NCBI RefSeq assembly: GCF_900187375.1
Contig: NZ_FYEW01000001.1
Span: 2,046,001-2,110,000 of the forward strand
Reading direction: 5' to 3'
DNA length: 64,000 nucleotides
From: Hymenobacter gelipurpurascens
GTDB lineage: Bacteria; Bacteroidota; Bacteroidia; Cytophagales; Hymenobacteraceae
Shown: positions 24,882 to 32,942 of the stretch, piece after piece
How positions within the stretch are numbered: the stretch's first letter is position 1
Layout: the number at the start of each line of letters is the position of its first letter
Notes under the pieces: generated by a model
Database searches by the model: none
Seen by the model: only the letters and a program-made list of their open reading frames with translations
Told to the model about the DNA's origin: nothing
Made by a program: the position numbers and the translations under genes

Positions 24882-24942
24882 AACTGCAGCACTGGCCTAG
24901 GCTAGCTGAACAGTAGTGTAAAACAGGCTTCGGTGCTCTTTT

Positions 24943-24990
24943 AGCCCGTCATGCTTCATCTAGCGTCCGCTTGTCGAAGAATGACGGGCT
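24943..24990. repeat. REP-like palindromic element
   Basis: Outer arms AGCCCGTCAT/ATGACGGGCT and inner GCTTCATC against GTCGAAGA form a 48-base imperfect palindrome between comEC and the GNAT gene. It shares the GTCATgCT and GAAG core with the elements at 28123, 44514 and 48121. Confidence 0.65.
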
Positions 24991-25030
24991 ATGTTGGTTG
25001 TTCATAACAGTCCTAAGCCACTGAAGGCCA

Positions 25031-25468
25031 TTAGGCGGGGCGTTTCCACTGCATTTTGTAATGCTCGATACCGGCCTCCGTAAACTGCTCCCCTACTTTT
25101 TCAAACCCGTGGCGCTCATAGAAGCGCACAGCCGGCAGCTGCGCATTCAGATACACAGTGGCTTCCGGGTGCGCTGCTTGCACATCGTGCAGCACGCTGG
25201 CGAGCAGCGCCGCGCCTACTTGCTGGTTGCGGAACTGGCCTAGCACGGCAAAGCGCTCCAGCTTCACGCCGTTTTCGGTGGGGCGCCAGCGGGCGGCTCC
25301 GCAGGGCGTGCCGTCGTCGGTGCGGGCCAGGTAGTGCGTGGCATCAGTGCGGTCGTGGGCGTCGTTTTCCAGCTCAGCGGGCACATTCTGCCCCTGCACA
25401 AACACCGTGTTGCGAATGGCAAGAGCCGCGTCGAGGTCCTCGGGAGTAGTGATGCGCTGGACGTTCAT
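25031..25468 (-). CDS. GNAT-family N-acetyltransferase
   Basis: A 145-residue acetyltransferase-fold protein. The acetyl-CoA motif is in ERFAVLGQFRNQQVGAALLA (R/QxxGxA-type loop) and the C-terminal region has YLNAQLPAVRFYERHGFEKV, ending in HYKMQWKRPA. Family members transfer acetyl groups to amines on small molecules or proteins; the substrate is unknown. The layout resembles ElaA/YjcF-type GNATs. Single gene between phoH and comEC, separated from phoH by a terminator. The ATG at 25468 gives the usual short N-terminal strand. Confidence 0.88.
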   Translation of the reverse strand: MNVQRITTPEDLDAALAIRNTVFVQGQNVPAELENDAHDRTDATHYLARTDDGTPCGAARWRPTENGVKLERFAVLGQFRNQQVGAALLASVLHDVQAAHPEATVYLNAQLPAVRFYERHGFEKVGEQFTEAGIEHYKMQWKRPA

Positions 25469-25514
25469 AGAAATTATTGAATCAGAGTTGCGTCACGAAA
25501 GTAAAGCGGAAAAG

Positions 25515-25546
25515 AAAAAAGCTGCTCCCTAAGGGAGCAGCTTTTT
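25515..25546 (-). terminator. Intrinsic terminator of phoH
   Basis: AAAAGCTGCTCCC-TAA-GGGAGCAGCTTTTT, a 13-base perfect stem with a T-run on the minus strand, 23 bases after the phoH stop. Confidence 0.92.
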
Positions 25547-25568
25547 AGTGCTAGTGGCCTAGACCGGC

Positions 25569-26690
25569 CTAGAGTTGTTGTTCGTGGTTCACGGGCAGCT
25601 CCTGCGTGCCATCGTCCTCGCGGCGGGCATCAGGATGCTTGCCGGGGTCGGAGCCCGCGTTGCCGGGGTTGTTGGGCCGGCGGTAGGGCTGGTATTCCCG
25701 AATCGGGCGGTTGGCCTGGTTGGCTTGCTCGTGCTGCATTTCCACGTCGAACTTGTCGTAGGCCTGCACAATCTGCTTCACTAGGCGGTGGCGCACCACG
25801 TCATCAGCATTCATTTCCACGAAGGCAATGCCGTTTACATCCCGCAGAATATCCAGCGCCTGAATCAGACCGGACTTCTGCTTCGTGGGCAGGTCAATCT
25901 GGCTCCGGTCGCCGTTCACCATCACCTTGGCCGAGGGGCCCATACGCGTCAGGAACATCTTGAGCTGCGAAGGGGTGGTGTTCTGGGCTTCATCAAGGAG
26001 CACAAAGGCATTGTTGAGCGTGCGGCCGCGCATGTAGGCCAGAGGCGCAATTTCAATGGTCTTGTTCTCGAGGTAGAACTTGAATTTCTCGGGCGGTAGC
26101 ATGTCTTCCAGCGCATCGTAAATCGGGCGCAGGTAGGGGTCTACCTTCTCCTTCATGTCGCCGGGCAGGAAGCCTAAGCTTTCACCGGCTTCCACCACGG
26201 GGCGGGAGATGATGATTTTCTTGACCTCTTTATTCTTAAGAGCCCGAACAGCCAGCGCCACCGAAATATAGGTTTTGCCCGTACCGGCTGGCCCGAGCGC
26301 AAACACCAAGTCGTTCTTGAGCACGGCATCTACCAGGCGTTGCTGGTTGGCGGTTTTGGCCTTGATTATGCCTCCTTTAGCGCCGAACAGAATTACATCG
26401 GGTGAGGCCGCCAGCAACCGGTCCTGCTGATCTTCGTCGGCTGAGCTCAGGTATTGGGATACCGTTTTGTCGGTAATCTGGCCGTATTGGTGGTAGTGCT
26501 CCAGCAGCGCCGAAAGAATATCGTTGATGCGGCTGATGACTACAGGCTGACCCTGAATCTTGATTTCATTGCCCCTGGAGATGATTTTACTGCCGGGGAA
26601 CGCAGCCGCCAGCTGGCGGATGTTTTGGTTATCGGGCCCCAGAAACTCAACCAGGGACACATTTTCGAGCGTTATGACTTTCTCGACCAA
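25569..26690 (-). CDS. PhoH family ATPase
   Basis: A 373-residue P-loop ATPase related to YbeZ. After an N-terminal KH-like region (SKIISRGNEIKIQGQPVVIS) comes the PhoH domain with Walker A ALGPAGTGKTYISVALA, IISRPVVEAGESLGFLPGD, Walker B FVLLDEAQNTTP and VMVNGDRSQIDLP. The last ~45 residues are disordered and Asn/Pro/Arg-rich. YbeZ-type proteins act in RNA metabolism and ribosome maturation with YbeY. The start is a TTG at 26690: a stop codon lies in frame a few codons upstream and the resulting VEKVITLENVSL N terminus matches the family, so the TTG is well supported. Divergent from the SAM-hydrolase-like gene. Confidence 0.93.
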   Translation of the reverse strand: MVEKVITLENVSLVEFLGPDNQNIRQLAAAFPGSKIISRGNEIKIQGQPVVISRINDILSALLEHYHQYGQITDKTVSQYLSSADEDQQDRLLAASPDVILFGAKGGIIKAKTANQQRLVDAVLKNDLVFALGPAGTGKTYISVALAVRALKNKEVKKIIISRPVVEAGESLGFLPGDMKEKVDPYLRPIYDALEDMLPPEKFKFYLENKTIEIAPLAYMRGRTLNNAFVLLDEAQNTTPSQLKMFLTRMGPSAKVMVNGDRSQIDLPTKQKSGLIQALDILRDVNGIAFVEMNADDVVRHRLVKQIVQAYDKFDVEMQHEQANQANRPIREYQPYRRPNNPGNAGSDPGKHPDARREDDGTQELPVNHEQQL

Positions 26691-26826
26691 TCTGCGGGAT
26701 TTTTAGGACGGATGATGAAATAAACTGCCGGGAATATCGTGGGGAACGGCGCTCTGCCCGGCAACACTAGCAGAGAACAACAAAAGTCTCGCCGACTTTC
26801 ATGCGCCTGTTTCGCGGCAAAACGCC

Positions 26827-26834
26827 TACTTTTG
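26827..26834 (+). promoter_or_regulatory. -7 element TACTTTTG
   Basis: A perfect TAnnTTTG box 52 bases before the ATG of the gene at 26887. The -33 position has no clear TTG. Confidence 0.5.
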
Positions 26835-26886
26835 CCGCCCTCACACGGCCTCTGGCAATAGTACGAAGAACTCAGAATTTTAGGCA

Positions 26887-27663
26887 ATGGGGTTGATTAC
26901 GTTTCTCTCGGACTTTGGCTACCGCGACCATTATGTGGCCGCCGTAAAAGCCCGGATTTTGCAGTTGAACCCCGCCGTGCCCGTGCTCGACATTTCGCAC
27001 GCCATCGAACCCTTTAACATCGCGCACGCCGTTCACGTTCTATCGGCGGTATTTCGCGACTTCCCGGCAGGCACCGTGCACCTCATTGGGGTAAACGATT
27101 TGGGAGCTCCCCGCGCCGCCTGGCTCGCCGCTGAGTTTGCTGGCCACTATTTCGTCTCGGCTGATAACGGCATTCTGCCCTTGCTCTGCGACGGCAAGCC
27201 GGAGCATCTGGTCACGATTGGCGCCAGTCAAATGGCCACCTCCTCTCCTACCCGCGATTTATTGGCACCGGCCGCCGTGCACTTGGCTCAGGGCGGCACT
27301 TTGCTGGATCTTGGCCCTGTGGCTACCGATGCGTATCAGTTGCTCAACCGCCAACTGCGCCTGCAGGATAACCGCATCACCGGCCACGTCGTCCACGTCG
27401 ATCATTACGGCAACCTCATCACCAATATTACCCGCACGGCCGTGGAAGTGCTGGGCCGCAACCGCCCCAGCACTATCCATTTTGCCCGCGAAACCGTGCG
27501 CGATATTGCCCCTCATTTTCAGGCAGCTCCTCCCGGCGAAGCGGTGTGCATCTTCAATAGCCAGGACCAATTGTGCATTGGTATCAACCAGGGAAATGCT
27601 TCGGAGCTACTAGGCCTCTACTTCGATTCGCAGGTTGATGTGCGCTTCCCTGCGGAAAGCTGA
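26887..27663 (+). CDS. SAM hydrolase/SAM-dependent halogenase family (DUF62) protein
   Basis: A 258-residue protein of the SAM hydroxide adenosyltransferase / chlorinase-fluorinase fold. It begins ITFLSDFGYRDHYVAAVKA, the family N terminus with the catalytic-site Asp, and continues with DISHAIEPFNIAHAVHVL, FVSADNGILPLL and the C-terminal half with YGNLITNI and FNSQDQLCIGINQGNASELL. Most bacterial members hydrolyse SAM to adenosine and methionine; true halogenases are rare and have a special loop insertion. No insertion was apparent, so hydrolase activity is favoured. Divergent from phoH, single gene. Confidence 0.9.
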   Translation: MGLITFLSDFGYRDHYVAAVKARILQLNPAVPVLDISHAIEPFNIAHAVHVLSAVFRDFPAGTVHLIGVNDLGAPRAAWLAAEFAGHYFVSADNGILPLLCDGKPEHLVTIGASQMATSSPTRDLLAPAAVHLAQGGTLLDLGPVATDAYQLLNRQLRLQDNRITGHVVHVDHYGNLITNITRTAVEVLGRNRPSTIHFARETVRDIAPHFQAAPPGEAVCIFNSQDQLCIGINQGNASELLGLYFDSQVDVRFPAES

Positions 27664-27754
27664 GTGGCCCAGAAACCTGCCCTACTGCGCTAAAACGAGG
27701 TTCATTTATTATTTATATATTATGTTAAGTAACAACTGCCACGATGGCAGCTTG

Positions 27755-27762
27755 TACTTTTG
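27755..27762 (+). promoter_or_regulatory. -7 element TACTTTTG
   Basis: Perfect TAnnTTTG 35 bases before the ATG at 27798. No TTG is found at the usual distance upstream. Confidence 0.45.
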
Positions 27763-27797
27763 TATTTCTTCTCCGGAAATTTAGCTGCTTTTCTCTT

Positions 27798-28112
27798 ATG
27801 CTGATCCGCATCGTTCGCATGACTTTCGCGCCGGAAAATGTGCCGGCTTTCTTGGAGATATTTCGCCAATCGGAACACCACATCCGGCAGATGCCGGGCT
27901 GCCGTTTTCTGGAACTGTGGCAGGATGCGAACCAGCCTAACCTCTATTGCACCCACAGCCACTGGGACTCTGCCGATGCGCTGAATGCCTACCGCCGCTC
28001 TGAGCTGTTTGGCCAAGTGTGGCCCGCCACCAAGAAACTGTTTTCCGCGCCAGTCGTTGCATTTTCTGTACACCGCGTAGAAGCCGCTACGTTGCCCGCC
28101 GACCTGGCCTAG
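27798..28112 (+). CDS. Antibiotic biosynthesis monooxygenase-fold (ABM) protein
   Basis: A 104-residue dimeric ferredoxin-like fold protein. The pattern LIRIVRMTFAPENVPAFLEI, MPGCRFLELWQDANQPNLYC and SHWDSADALNAYRRSELF is typical of the ABM domain, which includes quinol monooxygenases, heme-degrading enzymes and stress proteins; the activity cannot be fixed. The ATG at 27798 was chosen since the domain begins at the next residues; an in-frame upstream start at 27744 adds a Phe/Leu-rich segment of no family similarity. Single gene, followed by a REP-like palindrome. Confidence 0.85.
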   Translation: MLIRIVRMTFAPENVPAFLEIFRQSEHHIRQMPGCRFLELWQDANQPNLYCTHSHWDSADALNAYRRSELFGQVWPATKKLFSAPVVAFSVHRVEAATLPADLA

Positions 28113-28122
28113 GCCACTACCA

Positions 28123-28203
28123 CTGTCATTCCGAGCGTAGCGAGGAATTTGGGTTTACTTTCTAAGAATTACTCCAGATTCCTCGCTACGCTGGGATTGA
28201 CAG
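28123..28203. repeat. REP-like palindromic element, complete
   Basis: An 81-base imperfect palindrome: CTGTCATTCCGAGCGTAGCG with AGGAATTTGG on the left, CCAGATTCCTCGCTACGC with TGGGATTGACAG on the right, arms of about 30 bases around a short AT-rich centre. It is the best-preserved member of the set in this window. Confidence 0.85.
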
Positions 28204-28329
28204 CTTATGCACCTTGACGTCTTCCCTTGTGGCAAACAAACCGTCGGTGCCTGGCTCATATACCGCACCCTGACCTAGCCGAAAGTCGTAGGCCACTCTA
28301 GCGTTTCGTTTCCCTCCTCTTCACTTGCC

Positions 28330-28866
28330 ATGACTCCCGATTACTTCGAATTTTACGAGCTGCACGAATCCTTTCGCCCCGATGAGGCCGCTATTAAGCG
28401 CAAATACTACGCGCTCAGCCGTGAGTACCACCCCGATTTTCACGCTACGGCCAGCTCGGAGCGCCAGCAGGAAATTCTGCAGCTGGCCACACTCAACACC
28501 AACGCCTACCGGACCCTCTCTGACTCTGATCAGCGCATGGCCTACATCCTGCGCCGGCACGACCTGCTGGAAGAAGGCAAACAGGAAATGCCCGCCGATT
28601 TTTTGATGGAGGTGATGGATTTGAACGAGCAGCTGATGGAGCTGGAGTTTGAGCCAGATCCCGAAACGGTGCAGCGCGTAGAAATTGAAGTGCAGGATCT
28701 TTCTGATACACTCGATGCCGGAATAGAGCCCGTTGTGGCTGGCTATGAAGGACTACCGGTGGATACGCGCCCACAGGCGCTGCAACAAATCAGGACTTAT
28801 TATCTCAAAAAGCGCTATTTGTTGCGGATTAAGGAAAGTCTCACTAAGTTTGCCACCCGTTCCTGA
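28330..28866 (+). CDS. hscB: Fe-S cluster co-chaperone HscB
   Basis: A 178-residue J-domain co-chaperone. The N-terminal J domain has YFEFYELHESF and the HPD motif in REYHPDFHATASSERQQEIL with TLNTNAYRTLSDSDQRMAYI; the C-terminal helical HscB domain (MPADFLMEVMDLNEQLMELE) binds the scaffold IscU. It stimulates HscA ATPase during transfer of Fe-S clusters. Length fits the family (~170-180). No isc genes are adjacent, as is common in Bacteroidota. The tRNA-Leu gene begins 16 bp after its stop. Confidence 0.93.
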   Translation: MTPDYFEFYELHESFRPDEAAIKRKYYALSREYHPDFHATASSERQQEILQLATLNTNAYRTLSDSDQRMAYILRRHDLLEEGKQEMPADFLMEVMDLNEQLMELEFEPDPETVQRVEIEVQDLSDTLDAGIEPVVAGYEGLPVDTRPQALQQIRTYYLKKRYLLRIKESLTKFATRS

Positions 28867-28882
28867 GTTGTGGGAACGAGAT

Positions 28883-28967
28883 GCCCAGATGGCGGAATCG
28901 GTAGACGCGTCGGTCTCAAACACCGATATCGAAAGATGTGCCGGTTCGACCCCGGCTCTGGGTACCA
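28883..28967 (+). tRNA. tRNA-Leu(CAA)
   Basis: An 85-base class II tRNA. The acceptor GCCCAGA pairs with TCTGGGT (with G1:U72), the anticodon stem TCGGT/ACCGA holds the loop CTCAAAC, giving anticodon CAA, which reads UUG. A long variable arm (TATCGAAAGATGT) marks leucine or serine type. The T arm has GGTTCGACCCC, and the CCA end is encoded. A strong terminator begins at the end of the gene. Confidence 0.97.
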
Positions 28968-29002
28968 AAAGGCCCTGCTGACTAGTCAGCAGGGCCTTTT
29001 TC
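28968..29002. terminator. Intrinsic terminator after tRNA-Leu
   Basis: AGGCCCTGCTGACT/AGTCAGCAGGGCCT is a perfect 28-base palindrome with flanking A and T runs. It can terminate the tRNA transcript and the convergent gene at 29024. Confidence 0.92.
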
Positions 29003-29023
29003 GTTTTTAGCTTTGCATCTACC

Positions 29024-29485
29024 TCAGGACAACAAGCCCGCCTGGTGGGCGGCACTGATCAGGGAAGGCGCATTTTTGAGAGTAGCTACCACAAACCCCT
29101 TCGCTGACTGTTTCAGGTCGTCTTTGCCTACTTCATGGGCCGATTCGCGGGCGATGGCACCCATCGTTTCGAAAGCGTGCGTGAGGGCTTTGCGCTTGGG
29201 CCGTTCCGTCTTTAGCTGTTTCAGAACAATAGCCATTTGGGCCTGGATCTTCTCCCTTTGGGCTTCAAATACCGGTTCAGTTGCGATATGCGGCTTTATT
29301 GCCTCTACCAAATGCACCAGGGGAAACAACTTGCCTGCTGTTGAAATCAAGGCCGCATCGAATGCAGGCTGCGCATACGTAGCGTTTAGCCCCTTGATTT
29401 TCCTTCGAGCTCTTGCCCGAAACCCGTGTCTTGTGCGGCTACTGGGGTTAATAACTCCGTCCTGTTGAGTAGGCTCTTGGCTCAT
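29024..29485 (-). CDS. Hypothetical protein, no family recognised
   Basis: A ~153-residue, helical, basic protein without signal peptide or membrane segment. The N-terminal 40 residues are polar and Arg-rich (SSRTRHGFRARARRKIKG); the rest contains amphipathic helices (HIATEPVFEAQREKIQAQMA; FVVATLKNAPSLISAAHQAG). No motif is recognised. It is convergent with tRNA-Leu and upstream of the MarR gene on the same strand, 114 bp away. ATG at 29485 was chosen; another ATG at 29506 would add seven residues. No function proposed. Confidence 0.55.
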   Translation of the reverse strand: MSQEPTQQDGVINPSSRTRHGFRARARRKIKGLNATYAQPAFDAALISTAGKLFPLVHLVEAIKPHIATEPVFEAQREKIQAQMAIVLKQLKTERPKRKALTHAFETMGAIARESAHEVGKDDLKQSAKGFVVATLKNAPSLISAAHQAGLLS

Positions 29486-29599
29486 GTTGCGCAGAATAAG
29501 GCGCATCTAAAATAGGAAGTGAAAAGCCACATAACCTAAACGAGCCATTAGAGAACATTGCCAGAACCGGCCAAATTACTGCCTCCTTATTGATACTAG

Positions 29600-30283
29600 C
29601 TACTGAGCGGGTGGGCCTCCCGGCACAGGCAACTGGGGGAAGCGGGCTTGCACCAGCTCCTCGAAGCTTTTGGAACGATCGTGCAAGAAAATATCGTGGT
29701 GAAAGTGGTCGAGTTTCAGAAGCAAATAGAGAAGCTGCCGGCGCTCAGCGGGCTCCAGATTACCCGCTATCATGTAGGCCACCTGGCTCATCCGGCCGAA
29801 GAGCTGAAACAGCACCTGACGGCCAGTGTCGGTGATGGTCAGGAGCTTGCTACGGCGGTCCGTTTCGTGGGCTTGCTCGGCAATCAGGCCTTGTTTGAGC
29901 AAACGCTTAATTACTTCAGTACCAGTGGGCTTTTCGTGGATGTTGCGCCCAATAACCTCGGTTTTGCTTAAGGGCTGATGGCCGTATACTGTAGCCAGAT
30001 AGGTAAAATCATCGGAGGTGAGCAGCGGAGAGCCTTCCAGCGCCAGCCTTAGATAGGTACGCGCGTAGCGGTACATAAATGTAATCAGCTTGCCGATGAT
30101 GGATTCATCAAACTCGCCGGGCTTAGCTTCTACGCGCGTAACTGTCGCCGCATCGGGCGGGGCGGTAGTACGCGCATGCAGCCACGCCGCAAAAGTGGCC
30201 ATATCGGCGGCCTGCGCTGTAGGGTGCTGAGTTTCGAAAATTTCCGCCATATCTACGAGTTGGCGAAAGAAGGCATAGTCCAT
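29600..30283 (-). CDS. MarR-family transcriptional regulator
   Basis: A 227-residue winged-helix regulator, longer than the usual ~140 because of an N-terminal helical extension (~1-75). The HTH core is LTSDDFTYLATVYGHQPLSKTE, then NIHEKPTGTEVIKRLLKQG and the wing ETDRRSKLLTITDTGRQVL. MarR proteins bind inverted repeats and often respond to phenolic ligands or oxidants. It is divergent from a TonB receptor gene, and the gap between them contains a perfect palindrome overlapping the receptor's -7 element, which points to repression of the receptor. Confidence 0.9.
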   Translation of the reverse strand: MDYAFFRQLVDMAEIFETQHPTAQAADMATFAAWLHARTTAPPDAATVTRVEAKPGEFDESIIGKLITFMYRYARTYLRLALEGSPLLTSDDFTYLATVYGHQPLSKTEVIGRNIHEKPTGTEVIKRLLKQGLIAEQAHETDRRSKLLTITDTGRQVLFQLFGRMSQVAYMIAGNLEPAERRQLLYLLLKLDHFHHDIFLHDRSKSFEELVQARFPQLPVPGGPPAQ

Positions 30284-30330
30284 TACACGAAGATAGACGA
30301 GGAGTTGAGCAGTATCATTATAACATTAAA

Positions 30331-30354
30331 ACATACTACATGATAGTATGTTTG
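30331..30354 (+). promoter_or_regulatory. Operator palindrome overlapping a -7 element
   Basis: ACATACT-ACATGAT-AGTATGT (30331-30351) is a perfect 7-base inverted repeat in the MarR/TonB-receptor gap. The right arm overlaps TATGTTTG (30347-30354), a perfect TAnnTTTG box oriented towards the receptor, so a bound protein would block transcription. Confidence 0.65.
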
Positions 30355-30394
30355 TGTGATTAAATACCAAACCCGTCTCTAAAATACCTGCCTG

Positions 30395-32836
30395 ATGCGC
30401 TTTCTCTACTTAGTGGCTTTACTGCTCAGCAGCCTTACTGGCCTAGGCCAGTCGGTGGGCATCCTCACCGGCATTGTGCGCGACCGGAAAACGCAGGAGA
30501 CCATTCCGGGAGCGACAGTCACGCTGGAAGGAACTAGCCTGGGGGCCTCCAGCGACGCAGAAGGACGGTACCGGCTCAGCGAAATCCCGACGGGCAGCTA
30601 CAACGTGCGCGCCACTATGGTAGGCTACGAGCCGCTGCTGCGGGCCAATGTGGTTATTACGTCCGGCAACGCGTCCATCATCAACCTGGAGCTTTCCAGC
30701 GGCAGCCAGCAGTTGGGCGAGGTGCAGGTGGTAGGCAACCGTGCCATTCGGGTGGCTACGGCCGAAACGCCGCTCTCGGTGCAGCGCATCAACACGGAGG
30801 AAATCAAGAGCAACCCCGGCGGCAACTTCGATATCTCGAAGGTAATCCAGACGCTGCCGGGCGTGGGCGGGGGCGGCACGGGTGGCACCTCGGGCTTCCG
30901 CAACGATATTATCATCCGGGGTGGCGCGCCCAATGAAAACGTGTATTACCTCGACGGCATCGAGGTACCCGTCATCAACCACTTCCAGACTCAGGGCTCC
31001 GGCGGCGGGCCTACGGGCATTCTGAACGTGTCGTTTATTGAGGATGTAACGCTCAGTTCCTCAGCGTTTGAAGCGCGTTATGATAACGCGCTGTCGTCGG
31101 TGCTGCAGTTCCGCCAGCGCGACGGCAACCCCGACCGCGTGCAGGGCAACGTGCGCCTGAGCGGCACCGAGGTGGCGGGCACGCTGGAAGGGCCGCTGGC
31201 TAAGAACACGACCTTCCTAGCCTCGGCCCGGCGCTCCTATCTGCAACTGCTGTTTAAAGCCATCGACCTGCCCATTCGGCCCAACTATTGGGATTTTCAG
31301 TATAAAATCACCACCAAACTCTCCCCCAAGACCACGCTTACCTCGATAGGCCTAGGGGCTATCGACCACTTCGAGCTGGCTGTGCCCCGCGAATCCAGTC
31401 CTGATAAAGAGTATATCCTCCGCTCCACCCCTACCATCGATCAGTGGAACTACACCATAGGCCTAGCGCTGCGCCAGCTGCTACCCAACGGCTTCCTGAA
31501 CGTGGCCCTGAGCCGCACCCAGCTCGACAACAAGCTCGACCAGTTTGAGGACCGCTCCACCACCGAGGAGGCCGACCGGGTGTTGCTCACGCGCTCCGGC
31601 GAAACAGAAAACAAGCTTCGGCTTGATGTAAACAAGTCGGTAGGCCGGTGGCAGTATGCGTATGGCGCCGTAGGCCAGTATGTGCAGTACGACAGCCGTT
31701 TTTTCAGTCGGGTGCGGAGTGAGGTGCGCGATGCGCAAGGTGGCCTGGTGTCGCCGCAGGTGAACGTACGCTTCCAGACGGCTATTGACTTTGCTCGCTT
31801 TGGCGCGTTTGGCCAGCTCACGCGCACGCTGCTTCCTGATGACCGGTTGACCATTTCAGCTGGCCTACGGGCCGATGGCAACTCCTTCACGGAAGGCGGC
31901 GCCAACTTGTTGCGCACATTGTCGCCGCGGGTTTCGGCTTCGTATGGGCTGGCTCCGCGCTGGAATCTGAACGCCTCAGTAGGCCGCTACTACAAGATTC
32001 CGCCCTCCACTATTCTGGGTTTCCGGGATGAGGCCGGCCGGGCTGTCAACCAGGGCACCCGTTACATTCGCTCCGACCATTACGTGGCGGGCCTGGAGTT
32101 TCTGCCGGCGGCGGCTACGCGCTTCACGCTGGAAGGCTTTTATAAGAAGTACAACCACTACCCCGTTTCGGTGCGCGATGGTATTTCCCTGGCAAACCTG
32201 GGCGGCGACTTTGCCGCGCTCGGCAACGAAGCGGTGCAAAGCACTGGCCTAGGCCGGGCCTACGGCGCCGAGCTGTTCTTCCAGCAAAAGCTGACGCGCA
32301 AAATCTTTGCGGTGGCGTCGTTCACGGCATTTCGGTCGGAGTTTTCGGGGGTTGATGGCCGGTTTAAGCCTTCCGCCTGGGATTCGCGGTTCCTGGCTTC
32401 GGCCCTGCTGGGGCGCAAGTTTGAGAAGGGCTGGGAAATGGGCTTCAAATACCGCTTTGCGGGTGGCTCGCCCTACACGCCGTTTGACCTGGAGGCCTCG
32501 CGGGCCAGCTACTTGGCCGTGGGCAGAGGCGTGCTCGACTACTCCCGCCTGAACACGGTGCGCCTGGGCAACTTCCAGCAGTTTGATTTCCGCCTGGATA
32601 AGAAGTTCAACTGGCGCCGGACCAGCATCGATCTGTTTCTGGATGTGCAGAACGCATTCCTGCTGAAAAACCCCAGCCTCCCCAGCTACACCTTCCAGCG
32701 CACCGACGATAACAGCGGCTTCCAGACTTCCGACGGCCAGCCCATCCGTCCCGACGGCTCTAACGCCTTCCCCATCCTGCTCCAGGACGATGACCCTAGC
32801 GTAACGCCTACTATTGGCTTTATTCTGGAGTTTTAG
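30395..32836 (+). CDS. TonB-dependent outer-membrane receptor
   Basis: An 813-residue receptor. It has a signal peptide (MRFLYLVALLLSSLTGLG), a CarboxypepD_reg-like domain (~22-105, GILTGIVRDRKTQETIPGAT), a plug domain (~125-235, ISKVIQTLPGVGGGGTGGTS and NENVYYLDGIEVPVIN) and a beta-barrel ending in TPTIGFILEF. No SusD partner is adjacent, so it is not a typical glycan SusC. The substrate is unknown. Regulated by the divergent MarR protein is inferred from the operator. It precedes a TlpA-like thioredoxin gene by 106 bp. Confidence 0.92.
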   Translation: MRFLYLVALLLSSLTGLGQSVGILTGIVRDRKTQETIPGATVTLEGTSLGASSDAEGRYRLSEIPTGSYNVRATMVGYEPLLRANVVITSGNASIINLELSSGSQQLGEVQVVGNRAIRVATAETPLSVQRINTEEIKSNPGGNFDISKVIQTLPGVGGGGTGGTSGFRNDIIIRGGAPNENVYYLDGIEVPVINHFQTQGSGGGPTGILNVSFIEDVTLSSSAFEARYDNALSSVLQFRQRDGNPDRVQGNVRLSGTEVAGTLEGPLAKNTTFLASARRSYLQLLFKAIDLPIRPNYWDFQYKITTKLSPKTTLTSIGLGAIDHFELAVPRESSPDKEYILRSTPTIDQWNYTIGLALRQLLPNGFLNVALSRTQLDNKLDQFEDRSTTEEADRVLLTRSGETENKLRLDVNKSVGRWQYAYGAVGQYVQYDSRFFSRVRSEVRDAQGGLVSPQVNVRFQTAIDFARFGAFGQLTRTLLPDDRLTISAGLRADGNSFTEGGANLLRTLSPRVSASYGLAPRWNLNASVGRYYKIPPSTILGFRDEAGRAVNQGTRYIRSDHYVAGLEFLPAAATRFTLEGFYKKYNHYPVSVRDGISLANLGGDFAALGNEAVQSTGLGRAYGAELFFQQKLTRKIFAVASFTAFRSEFSGVDGRFKPSAWDSRFLASALLGRKFEKGWEMGFKYRFAGGSPYTPFDLEASRASYLAVGRGVLDYSRLNTVRLGNFQQFDFRLDKKFNWRRTSIDLFLDVQNAFLLKNPSLPSYTFQRTDDNSGFQTSDGQPIRPDGSNAFPILLQDDDPSVTPTIGFILEF

Positions 32837-32942
32837 CGTTGCCAGCAAGCGCATTTATCCAGTCTGAAATGGCTGGAAGAAATAGGCACAGAAAACAGTA
32901 CATTTAACAGCAATTGATCTTCTATCCTTACCCAATTCCCTT

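Noticed and set aside
26887..27663. True chlorinase or fluorinase
   Set aside because: I saw no halogenase-specific insertion loop and no biosynthetic neighbours; SAM hydrolase is the conservative reading.
28123..28203. Palindrome as the end of an insertion sequence
   Set aside because: No transposase gene lies nearby, and similar copies occur alone in other gaps, which fits REP-like elements better.
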